In this document: one piece after another, positions 15,528 to 23,892 of the stretch
How the letters are laid out: each line of letters starts with the position of its first letter
Position numbering within the stretch: position 1 is the first letter of the stretch
NCBI GenBank assembly: GCA_900544675.1
Contig: UQVZ01000031.1
Location: forward strand, 1 to 38,990
From: an uncultured Bacteroides sp.
GTDB lineage: Bacteria; Bacteroidota; Bacteroidia; Bacteroidales; Bacteroidaceae
DNA: 38,990 bases
Direction of reading: 5' to 3'
Notes under the pieces: generated by a model
What the model was told of the DNA's origin: nothing
What the model saw: only the letters and a program-made list of their open reading frames with translations
Databases searched by the model: none
Position numbers and translations under genes: made by a program

Positions 15528-16055
15528 ATGCATCCGTTAGAATTATTCAAATATTGTCCGAAATGCGGGTCGCCCCGTTTTGAGATCCGCAACGCGAAAG
15601 CGAAGAAATGTGCCGATTGCGGCTTTGTGTATTATTTTAATCCCAGTGCGGCAACGGTTGCCCTTATCCTGAATCACCGGAACGAGTTGCTGGTATGTCG
15701 CAGGGGGAAAGAGCCGGCAAAAGGGACGCTCGACCTCTCGGGAGGTTTCCTTGATATGTACGAGACCGGTGAAGAGGGAGTGGCACGTGAAGTGCTCGAA
15801 GAAACCGGTCTGAAAGTGACCGAAGCCGTTTATCAGTTCTCTTTGCCCAATACTTACCTGTATTCGGGCTTCCTGGTGCATACGCTCGACCAGTTTTTCT
15901 TGTGCCGGATAGAAGACGACAGCCGTTTGCAGGCGATGGATGATGTGGCAGACTCGTTCTGGATGCCGCTCGACCAGGTCAATCCGGACGATTTCGGACT
16001 CGATTCGGTACGGAAGGGAGTAGCCCGTTTTTTAGCCTCACATAAACCGGAATGA
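15528..16055 (+). CDS. NUDIX hydrolase with N-terminal zinc ribbon
   Basis: Cytosolic pyrophosphohydrolase of 175 residues acting on a nucleoside diphosphate-X substrate. The N-terminus carries a four-cysteine zinc ribbon (CPKCG at 10-14, CADCG at 28-32), as in NADH pyrophosphatase-like NUDIX proteins. The NUDIX box is complete and canonical at residues 73-95 (G, five residues, E, seven residues, REVLEETGL). The ribbon suggests an NADH/ADP-ribose-type substrate, but the extra NudC SQPWPFPxS signature is not seen, so the substrate is uncertain. The ATG at 15528 is chosen over 15492 from the promoter position and the domain boundary. The next gene starts 1 base after the stop. Confidence 0.92.
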   Translation: MHPLELFKYCPKCGSPRFEIRNAKAKKCADCGFVYYFNPSAATVALILNHRNELLVCRRGKEPAKGTLDLSGGFLDMYETGEEGVAREVLEETGLKVTEAVYQFSLPNTYLYSGFLVHTLDQFFLCRIEDDSRLQAMDDVADSFWMPLDQVNPDDFGLDSVRKGVARFLASHKPE

Positions 16056-16056
16056 T

Positions 16057-19000
16057 ATGAAAAGAAATAGAAAAATGTGGATGACGGGGGCATTGTGCCT
16101 TTTGCCGTGGATGGCATTTGCCCAGCAGACCGAACCGCTGACCGCTCCTGTCCGCTTGTTTGATGACGGAAAAGCCTTGTTCTTACGCCATGATTATGCC
16201 GCAGCCCGGCAAACATTGATGGATTACCTGCAACGGGAGCCGCGGACGGCTTTTGCCGATGAAGTGGCATACATGCTGGCGTGCACTTCGTATGAACTGA
16301 ACGAGCCTGACCGTATAGCCCAACTGGAAGCCTATATCGGGCGTTATCCCGACTCGCGTTACCTGAACCGGGTATATGCCTTGCTGGGGTCGGCTTATTT
16401 TTTCGATAAGGAGTACGCGGAAGCCATTTCCAGTTTCAAGAAGTGCGACATCAATCTGCTTGCCGATGCCGAACGGGATGCCTCGCTTTTGCGCCTGGGC
16501 ATGGCTTATCTGAAGGAAGGAAATTTGAAAGACGCCGCCCTTTGGTTTACCGTCTTGAAGGACGTAAGCGATGCCTATCGTCTGGATGCGGTCTATCAGT
16601 TGGCATACATCGACTATGCGCGCAAGCAATACGATGAGGCGCTGGAAGGTTTCCGCATTGCCGGAGCGAGTGAGAAATATGCCGCCTATACACCTTATTA
16701 TATAGCGGACATTTATCTGGAGCGGGAGGATTATAGCCGTGCCCTGCGGATGGCGGATACGTATCTTGAGGCGTATCCCCGCCATGAATATGCCCGTCTG
16801 ATGCAACGCGTCAAGGGTGAAGCATGCTACGGGATGCAGCGTTATGCCGATGCGGTGAAGCCCTTGGAAACCTATTGCCGGACTCCGGAGGGAGCCGACG
16901 ACCGGAAAGCATGGTACGAGCTGGGCATGAGCCATTACCGGACCGGAGTTTATTCGAAAGCGGTGGAAGCCTTTGCGAAGACCTTGGACGGACAGGACGA
17001 GCTGGCACAGAACGCTTACCTGCATAGCGGCTTGTCATTCCTCCAGTTGAAAGACCGGACACGTGCCCGTATGGCATTCGAACAGGCTTCGGCCATGAAG
17101 TTTGATCGGAATGTGCAAGAACAGGCGTTATATAATTATGCGTTATGCATCCATGAGACTTCTTATTCGCCTTTTGACGAATCGGTGACCGTGTTCGAGC
17201 GTTTCCTGAACGAGTTCCCCAACTCTTCTTATGCCGAAAGGGTGAACGATTACCTGATTGAAGTGTATATGAACACCCGCAGCTATCAGGCGGCATTGAA
17301 CTCGATAGCCAAGATAAGCCGTCCCGGTCCGCGTATCCTCGAAGCCAAGCAGAAGTTATTGTTCCGCCTGGGCACGCAAGCTTTTGCGCAAGCGGCTTTC
17401 GAGAATGCCATCGACTATTTCACTCAGTCTATCGGATTGGGAATTTACAATCAGCAGACCCAAGCCGACGCTTATTACTGGCGGGGTGAATCGAAATACC
17501 GTTTGGAACAATATACTCAGGCTGCGTCCGACTATCGGGCGTATCTGGAATATACTACCGACCGTACCGGTGAAGAATATGCGCTTGCCTTGTACAACCT
17601 GGGCTATGTGGCTTTCAAGCAAAAGCAATACGACAAGGCACTCGGTTGGTTTACCCGTTGCTCGCAAGCGAACATCGCCGACCGGCGTGTGGCAGCCGAT
17701 GTGCATAACCGGATGGGTGATTGCTATTTCCATTCCCGCCGGTTTGAGGAAGCGCAGGCGCAATATGCCCGGGCTTTTTCGCTCGATTCTTCCTTGGGCG
17801 ATTATTCGCTCTTCCAGGAAGCTTTCGTGAAGGGGCTGCAACGTGATTATAACGGAAAAATCCAGACCTTGAACCGCTTGCTTACCGATTATCCGGCTTC
17901 GTCCTACATTGATGATGCTTTGTACGAGCAGGGACGTGCTTTCGTGCAGCAGGAAAACAATGCCGGAGCCATTGAGCGTTACAAGGTGTTGGTAGGACGT
18001 TTCCCCGACAGTCCGCTCTCGCGCAAGGCTGCCAACGAAATCGGCTTGCTTTATTATCAGGACGACAAGTATCCCGAAGCCATTGCCGCTTACAAGAAAG
18101 TGATAGCCGAATATCCCGGAAGTGAAGAGGCTCGCTTGGCGCAACGCGACTTGAAATCGATTTACATCGACTTGAATAAGGTGGATGATTACTTGAATTT
18201 TGTGGCTACCCTTCCGGGCGGAGGAAATTTCGATGTGAACGAGCGCGACTCGCTTACTTATGTAGCTGCCGAACGGGTTTATATGCGTGGCGAGGTGGCA
18301 GAGGCGAAAGCCAGCTTCACCCGCTATCTTCAATCGTTCCCGCAAGGGGCATTCAGCGTGAACGCTTCGTATTATTTGGGGCTGATAGCCTACAACGAGA
18401 AGAACGATGCCGAGGCTTCTTCCTGGCTGGGTAAAGTGCTGGATTATCCCGACAATTCTTTCTCGGGCGAGGCGATGAAGCTTTGTGCCGACATCGCCTG
18501 GCGTGCCGGAGAGTATGAGAAAGCGCTTGGGTTGTATAAACGGATGGCAGACCGTGCCTCTTCACCGGAAGAACGCCTGGATGCCTTGCAACGTGCTTTG
18601 GCATGTGCCCGTCAGACCGGCGATGCCGATGAGATTACCGGATTGGCTTCTACCTTGCTGGCACAGAGCAAGCTGACTCCCGAATTGGCAAACGAAGCCC
18701 GTTATGCCCGGGCTAAGGCTTGTCTGGGTAAAGGCGATGCTCAGGCGGCGATGGGTGACTTGACCGAACTGGCAAAGGATACACGAAATGTTTATGGAGC
18801 CGAAGCCAAATACTTGCTTGCCCAGCTTTATTTCGATGCTGGAGAGACCGAAAAGGCAGAGAAGGAAGTGCTTGGCTATATCGAGGTCAGCACCCCGCAC
18901 ACGTATTGGTTGGCACGGAGCTTTGTGCTCTTGTCGGACATTTACGTCAAGATGGGACGCAACCTTGACGCGAAACAATACCTGTTGTCCTTGAAGCAGA

Positions 19001-19065
19001 ACTATCAGGCGGAAGATGACATACAGGAGATGATAGAAACACGTTTGGCGCAACTGGACAACTGA
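16057..19065 (+). CDS. Exported tetratricopeptide-repeat protein
   Basis: A 1002-residue periplasmic or envelope protein with a signal peptide (basic MKRNRKMW, hydrophobic core, cleavage near AFAQQ at about 23). The rest is a near-continuous array of TPR helix pairs, with spaced motifs such as AEAISSFKKCD, DAALWFTVL, DEALEGFRIAG, KAVEAFAKTL and YPEAIAAYKKVIAEYPGSEEA. The segment around 620-700 resembles the YbgF/BamD-type outer-membrane TPRs that act as assembly scaffolds. No catalytic domain is seen. It starts 1 base after the NUDIX stop and is followed 50 bases later by a beta-barrel protein, suggesting an outer-membrane scaffold and barrel pair. Confidence 0.9.
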   Translation: MKRNRKMWMTGALCLLPWMAFAQQTEPLTAPVRLFDDGKALFLRHDYAAARQTLMDYLQREPRTAFADEVAYMLACTSYELNEPDRIAQLEAYIGRYPDSRYLNRVYALLGSAYFFDKEYAEAISSFKKCDINLLADAERDASLLRLGMAYLKEGNLKDAALWFTVLKDVSDAYRLDAVYQLAYIDYARKQYDEALEGFRIAGASEKYAAYTPYYIADIYLEREDYSRALRMADTYLEAYPRHEYARLMQRVKGEACYGMQRYADAVKPLETYCRTPEGADDRKAWYELGMSHYRTGVYSKAVEAFAKTLDGQDELAQNAYLHSGLSFLQLKDRTRARMAFEQASAMKFDRNVQEQALYNYALCIHETSYSPFDESVTVFERFLNEFPNSSYAERVNDYLIEVYMNTRSYQAALNSIAKISRPGPRILEAKQKLLFRLGTQAFAQAAFENAIDYFTQSIGLGIYNQQTQADAYYWRGESKYRLEQYTQAASDYRAYLEYTTDRTGEEYALALYNLGYVAFKQKQYDKALGWFTRCSQANIADRRVAADVHNRMGDCYFHSRRFEEAQAQYARAFSLDSSLGDYSLFQEAFVKGLQRDYNGKIQTLNRLLTDYPASSYIDDALYEQGRAFVQQENNAGAIERYKVLVGRFPDSPLSRKAANEIGLLYYQDDKYPEAIAAYKKVIAEYPGSEEARLAQRDLKSIYIDLNKVDDYLNFVATLPGGGNFDVNERDSLTYVAAERVYMRGEVAEAKASFTRYLQSFPQGAFSVNASYYLGLIAYNEKNDAEASSWLGKVLDYPDNSFSGEAMKLCADIAWRAGEYEKALGLYKRMADRASSPEERLDALQRALACARQTGDADEITGLASTLLAQSKLTPELANEARYARAKACLGKGDAQAAMGDLTELAKDTRNVYGAEAKYLLAQLYFDAGETEKAEKEVLGYIEVSTPHTYWLARSFVLLSDIYVKMGRNLDAKQYLLSLKQNYQAEDDIQEMIETRLAQLDN

Positions 19066-19115
19066 CAAGCCTGCGTTTAAAAAACTCACGTAGTATAACT
19101 AATTATGCTTGCTGA

Positions 19116-20777
19116 ATGATGAAATCAATGATATTAGCAATCGGACTGGGTGCCCTGTGTATGGCAGGCAATGCCCAGGAACAAGCGGCCGACTCGACAC
19201 TGAACCGTACGGTCGTGGTAGAAAACCAATACAATCCGGAGGTGATGGACGCCTTTAAAATCAATGTATTGCCCAAGGTGGAAGAACCGGCTCTTCCCAA
19301 GCGGAACATCGATTATGCCACTTCCTCACGTCCGTTCTCTTCGTGGACATTTGCTCCCTTGCAGGCGATGGCAAGCGAGGAAAAGCAATCCGATGCTCCA
19401 CGCGGATACCTGCGCGCACTTTATGGAACCCGCAATAATGTCGATGCTAAATTCTCGTATTTGTGGGACATTTCCCGTAAGGATTGCTTGAGCCTGGAGG
19501 CTTCGCTTTACGGGATGAACGGCAAAGTGCCTTCTTTCCTCTCCGAAGCGGATGACTGGAAAGCGCGTTTCTACCGCACCGATGTGTCGCTCGGTTACCG
19601 GCACGATTTCCGTAAAGTTTCTTTTGCGTTGGGAGGCGCTTTTGCTTCCCAGGTATTCAATTATATGCCCGGCGAGGGAGTTGAGGATGCCGACCCGTCT
19701 CTTCTCGGACGGCAGCGTTATACGTTGGGCGAAGGATATTTGCGTATCGCTTCCGTAACGGATGCGCTTCCGGTGGAGTTTTCCTTCCAGACCGGGTTGC
19801 GTAGTTTCAGCCGGGCGTATGAAGTGCCTGGTATGTTAAAAGGCTCGGAGAATATTGTGCATACCACAGGTTTTGTTTCAGGTGTTGTCGGTGAAGGGCA
19901 ACGGGTAGGTATCGGCTTTGCGATGGACAATTTGATTCACGATGTAGACCAGACCGATTATACCTTGCTTCAACTGAATCCGCATTATACGTTCGATAAC
20001 GGACGCATACAGCTTCGTGCGGGGATGAACGTTGATGCGCAGTTCGGATATGACGGAAGGTTGATGGTTTCGCCCGATGTAAAGCTTGATTACCTCTTTG
20101 CCAATACCTATCGGGTGTATGTGCATGCCACGGGTGGTACCGAATTGAATGACTTCCGTCGTTTGAATGAGCTTTCTCCTTATTGGATTCAAGCCATGCA
20201 GATGCAGACCACTTACACACCCGTTGATGTGCAGGCTGGTGTAAAAGGTTCACCGGTAGCAGGGCTGGGATTCCGTCTTTTCGGGGGATACCGTGTTGTG
20301 AAGGATGAAGTATTTATGCTTCCGGGTATGATGGAGAAGTCTTTCTCTTCTATTTATACGCTCCTTACACAAGAGAAGGCGAAGGTAGGTTATGGAGGTG
20401 CGGAAGTGGCTTACCAGTATAAGGACTGGATGGATGCTTCGGTGGCTGGCACATATTATGGCTGGGACGTGGAGCAGCATGCAGAGCCTTTGCTCTACCT
20501 GAAACCCGAATTTGCACTTCAGGCTTCCCTTCGTGCCAAGGTCTACGAAGGCTTGTGGGCACAGGCGCGTTATCGCTATGCAAGTCGCGTGAAGGTGGAA
20601 GGCATAGAGAAAGCTGATGCGGTCAACGACCTTTCCCTTTCGGCAGGTTATGAGTGCTTCAATCGCCTGAATGTACTTGTGTCTTTCAACAACTTGTTGA
20701 ACCGCAAGTACCTTGCCGAGACGGGTTATCCTGTACAAGGTTTCTACCTTATGGCGGGACTGAGCGTGCGTTTCTGA
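19116..20777 (+). CDS. Outer-membrane beta-barrel protein, TonB-receptor-like without plug
   Basis: A 553-residue protein with a signal peptide (cleavage near GNAQE, about residue 21). A short periplasmic segment (about 22-95) is followed by alternating aromatic/polar strands up to a C-terminal phenylalanine (LMAGLSVRF), the outer-membrane insertion signal. The last third (RYRYASRVKVEG, LSLSAGYECFNRLNVLVSFNNLLNRKYLAETGYPVQGF) is the classic end of TonB-dependent receptor barrels. However, no plug domain fits before the barrel and the protein is about 200 residues too short for a full receptor. Function unknown; with the upstream TPR protein it may form a transport or assembly unit. An ATG one codon later (19119) is equally possible. 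Confidence 0.8.
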   Translation: MMKSMILAIGLGALCMAGNAQEQAADSTLNRTVVVENQYNPEVMDAFKINVLPKVEEPALPKRNIDYATSSRPFSSWTFAPLQAMASEEKQSDAPRGYLRALYGTRNNVDAKFSYLWDISRKDCLSLEASLYGMNGKVPSFLSEADDWKARFYRTDVSLGYRHDFRKVSFALGGAFASQVFNYMPGEGVEDADPSLLGRQRYTLGEGYLRIASVTDALPVEFSFQTGLRSFSRAYEVPGMLKGSENIVHTTGFVSGVVGEGQRVGIGFAMDNLIHDVDQTDYTLLQLNPHYTFDNGRIQLRAGMNVDAQFGYDGRLMVSPDVKLDYLFANTYRVYVHATGGTELNDFRRLNELSPYWIQAMQMQTTYTPVDVQAGVKGSPVAGLGFRLFGGYRVVKDEVFMLPGMMEKSFSSIYTLLTQEKAKVGYGGAEVAYQYKDWMDASVAGTYYGWDVEQHAEPLLYLKPEFALQASLRAKVYEGLWAQARYRYASRVKVEGIEKADAVNDLSLSAGYECFNRLNVLVSFNNLLNRKYLAETGYPVQGFYLMAGLSVRF

Positions 20778-20898
20778 TATAGTTTCGCTCAGACTGTCTG
20801 GGGCTTTCTTTGTTTGTTCTTTGTTTGCAAAACACTAAAAATGAAGAAAAATTTAAGAAAACCCACCTTATTATATGCTGTTTCTTTGTGTTTTTTCA

Positions 20899-20906
20899 TA
20901 CATTTG
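20899..20906 (+). promoter_or_regulatory. -7 promoter element of topA-aroK
   Basis: TACATTTG matches the -7 consensus 30 bases before the topA ATG. It also shows why the longer open frame from 20810 is not used. A -33 element at proper spacing is not obvious. Confidence 0.55.
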
Positions 20907-20935
20907 TCCCGAAAACATTAATTGGAATACGAAAG

Positions 20936-23272
20936 ATGCAGAATAATCTGGTTATAGTGGAGTCTCCGGCGAAGGCAAAGACGATTGAAAAATTCTTGGG
21001 TAAAGGGTATAAGGTGCTTTCCAGTTACGGTCATATCCGCGACTTGAAGGAAAAATCGTTTAGCGTCGATGTGAAGAATCATTTCGCTCCCATCTACGAG
21101 GTGCCGGAAGACAAGGTGAAACTGGTCAACGACCTGAAGAAAGAAGCGAAAAAGGCAGATATGGTATGGCTGGCTTCCGATGAAGACCGCGAGGGAGAGG
21201 CCATATCGTGGCATTTGTATGAAGTGTTGCAATTGCAGCCGGAGAACACGAAACGGATTGTATTCCACGAAATCACGAAGACCGCTATCTTGAATGCGAT
21301 TGAGCATCCGCGTGGCATTAATATTGATTTGGTGAATGCCCAGCAGGCACGCCGGGTGCTCGACCGTATTGTGGGTTTCGAACTTTCGCCTGTTTTATGG
21401 AAGAAAATCAAGCCTTCGCTTTCTGCCGGACGTGTGCAGTCGGTGGCGGTGCGCCTCATTGTGGAGCGCGAACGTGAGGTGAACGCTTTTGTGAGTGAGG
21501 CTTCGTATAAGGTGACGGCGGTGTTCACCAATGCTGATGGAGCAGAAATACGGGCAGAGCTGGGACGTCGTTTCAAGACCGCGCAAGAGGCTCAGGCTTT
21601 CCTGAAGCAATGTGCGAAAGCGGAATTTGCCATCGAAGACATCAATACCAAGCCGATGAAGAAATCGCCGGCTCCTCCGTTTACTACTTCCACACTTCAG
21701 CAAGAGGCGGCGCGCAAGTTGGGCTATACCGTGGCGCAAACGATGAGGCTTGCCCAACGTCTGTATGAAAGCGGATTGATTACCTATATGCGTACCGACT
21801 CGGTGAACCTTTCCGAACTGGCATTAGGTGCCAGCCATGAGGCTATTGTGTCGCGGATGGGCGAGAAGTACGTGCAGATTCGTCATTTTACCACCAAAAC
21901 GAAAGGGGCACAGGAAGCGCACGAGGCTATCCGCCCTACGTATATGGCAAACGAGACTATCAACGGTACAGCTCAGGAAAAACGTTTGTACGACCTGATA
22001 TGGAAGCGTACGTTGGCATCGCAGATGGCAGATGCCGAACTGGAAAAGACTACAGTTACCATTTCCGTCAGCGGACAGGAGGATAAGTTTATGGCTGTAG
22101 GTGAGGTGCTCACTTTCGACGGATTCTTGCGGGTATACAAGGAGTCGCACGATGATGAGGTAGAGCCGGAAAGTGAATTGCGTTTACCTTCGGCACTCGA
22201 AGTGGGCCAGCCGCTTGCATACAAGGAAATCCTGGCTACAGAACGCTTCACGCAAGCTCCTTTCCGTTATACCGAAGCCAGTCTGGTGCGTAAGTTGGAA
22301 GAACTGGGTATCGGCCGTCCTTCCACGTATGCGCCTACTATCTCTACCATCCAGCAGCGTGGCTATGTAGAGAAAGGGAATCGGGAAGGCGTGGAACGTC
22401 CGTACAAGATTTTGTCATTGCAAGATGGAAAAATATCCGAGAGCACCAAGGTAGAACTCACCGGAAGCGAGAAGGCGAAGCTTTTGCCTACCGATGTGGG
22501 TATCGTGGTGAATGACTTTCTGAAAGAATATTTCCCCCAGATAATGGATTATAATTTCACGGCAAACGTCGAAAAGCAGTTTGACGAGATTGCCGAGGGA
22601 GAAAAGAAATGGACCGACGTCATGGAGCATTTCTACAAAGGCTTCCATCCGCTGGTAGAACGCACCATGGCAAGCAAGTCCGAACATAAAGTGGGCGAAC
22701 GTATTTTGGGCAAAGACCCCGTGAGTGGCAAGCAGGTGTCGGTGAAAATCGGACGCTATGGACCTGTGGTACAAATCGGTTCGGCAGATGATGAGGAAAA
22801 GCCTCGCTTTGCCCAGCTGACGAAAGAATATTCGTTGGAGACTATCACACTTGAGGAAGCGCTTGGCTTGTTCAAATTGCCGCGCACCTTGGGCGAACTG
22901 GACGGAAAGCCTGTATCGGTGGGTGTCGGACGTTTCGGACCTTATGTGCGTTACGACAATCAGTTTGTTTCCATTCCGAAAACAATGGAACCGCTTGCTA
23001 TCACACTCGAAGAAGCCGAAGCTTTGATTCGTGAGAAACAGGAAGCGGCTGCCAAGCGGGTTATCAAGACTTTCGACGAAAATCCCGACCTGCAGATTTT
23101 GAACGGGAAATACGGTCCCTATATCTCTTACGAGAAGAAAAATTATAAGATTCCGGAAAATATCGAGGCGGCAGACCTTTCGCTCGACGCTTGTTTCAAG
23201 GTAATCGAGTTGCAAAAAGAGAAAGCCGAGACCCGTAAAATCCGTAATGCCGCAAAACATAACAAGGAATGA
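20936..23272 (+). CDS. topA: DNA topoisomerase I (type IA)
   Basis: Relaxes negatively supercoiled DNA by single-strand passage. The 778-residue protein starts MQNNLVIVESPAKAKTIEKF, the standard Toprim opening, with the acidic metal motif SDEDREGE. The active-site tyrosine is Y284 in GLITYMRTDS. The C-terminal part carries repeated TopA C-terminal modules (IGRYGPVVQIG, VGRFGPYVRYDNQ, NGKYGPYISYEKKNYKIPE) instead of the zinc fingers of E. coli TopA, as in other Bacteroidetes. The open frame extends 42 codons upstream, but that part is hydrophobic, unlike TopA, and overlaps the promoter. The stop overlaps the aroK start (ATGA). Confidence 0.97.
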   Translation: MQNNLVIVESPAKAKTIEKFLGKGYKVLSSYGHIRDLKEKSFSVDVKNHFAPIYEVPEDKVKLVNDLKKEAKKADMVWLASDEDREGEAISWHLYEVLQLQPENTKRIVFHEITKTAILNAIEHPRGINIDLVNAQQARRVLDRIVGFELSPVLWKKIKPSLSAGRVQSVAVRLIVEREREVNAFVSEASYKVTAVFTNADGAEIRAELGRRFKTAQEAQAFLKQCAKAEFAIEDINTKPMKKSPAPPFTTSTLQQEAARKLGYTVAQTMRLAQRLYESGLITYMRTDSVNLSELALGASHEAIVSRMGEKYVQIRHFTTKTKGAQEAHEAIRPTYMANETINGTAQEKRLYDLIWKRTLASQMADAELEKTTVTISVSGQEDKFMAVGEVLTFDGFLRVYKESHDDEVEPESELRLPSALEVGQPLAYKEILATERFTQAPFRYTEASLVRKLEELGIGRPSTYAPTISTIQQRGYVEKGNREGVERPYKILSLQDGKISESTKVELTGSEKAKLLPTDVGIVVNDFLKEYFPQIMDYNFTANVEKQFDEIAEGEKKWTDVMEHFYKGFHPLVERTMASKSEHKVGERILGKDPVSGKQVSVKIGRYGPVVQIGSADDEEKPRFAQLTKEYSLETITLEEALGLFKLPRTLGELDGKPVSVGVGRFGPYVRYDNQFVSIPKTMEPLAITLEEAEALIREKQEAAAKRVIKTFDENPDLQILNGKYGPYISYEKKNYKIPENIEAADLSLDACFKVIELQKEKAETRKIRNAAKHNKE

Positions 23273-23799
23273 GGCGGATTTATCTGATAGGCTATATGGG
23301 TTCGGGCAAGACAACTTTGGGTAAGGCGTTTGCCCGGTCGATGGATTTGCAATTCATCGACCTCGACTGGTACATCGAAGAACGGATGCACAAGACGGTA
23401 CGTGAACTGTTTGCCGAACGGGGAGAGAGTGGTTTCCGCGAGGTAGAACGCAATATGTTGCACGAAGTGGGCGAATTTGAGAACGTGGTAGTGGCTGCAG
23501 GGGGAGGAACCCCTTGTTTCTTCGACAATATGGCTTATATGAACCGTACGGGAGATACCGTTTTCCTCAATGCTTCGGTGGAGGCTTTGTTTCGCCGGTT
23601 AAAGGTGGCGAAAGCCAAGCGTCCCCTTTTGGCAGATAAGACCGATGAGGAACTGATGGAAACCATCCGTTCCGGTCTGGCAAACCGTATGGCATTTTAC
23701 AGCCAAGCAAAGCATAGTTTCCCTTCCGACCGTTTGGAGAGCCGGAACCAGATAAGCGAATCGGTCGAACAATTGAAAGAATTGTTGAGCATAAGCTAA
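23269..23799 (+). CDS. aroK: Shikimate kinase
   Basis: Phosphorylates shikimate at the 3-hydroxyl using ATP, the fifth step of the chorismate pathway; cytosolic. The 176-residue length is typical. Walker A is GYMGSGKTT (8-16), shikimate-binding residues are D33 (in DLDW), R57 (in GFRE) and the GGG at 78-80, and the lid contains RPLL. The ATG overlaps the topA stop by 4 bases, so translation is coupled. This topA-aroK pairing, followed by speA, joins replication and amino-acid genes without an obvious functional link. Confidence 0.96.
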   Translation: MRRIYLIGYMGSGKTTLGKAFARSMDLQFIDLDWYIEERMHKTVRELFAERGESGFREVERNMLHEVGEFENVVVAAGGGTPCFFDNMAYMNRTGDTVFLNASVEALFRRLKVAKAKRPLLADKTDEELMETIRSGLANRMAFYSQAKHSFPSDRLESRNQISESVEQLKELLSIS

Positions 23800-23820
23800 C
23801 CGGCAGGTAAGCGAACATTA

Positions 23821-23866
23821 AGGTATCTAAAAACTAGTCACCTGATACCTGGTCACCTAGTCACCT
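23821..23866. repeat. Intergenic repeat, inverted orientation of the GTTGACAAGGT family
   Basis: AGTCACCTGATACC, GGTCACCT and AGTCACCT follow one another between aroK and speA. GTCACCTGATACC (23837-23849) is identical to 8078-8090 after dxr, showing a shared repeat family. Confidence 0.7.
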
Positions 23867-23892
23867 AAAAAAACAAACACAATAGAATTGAA

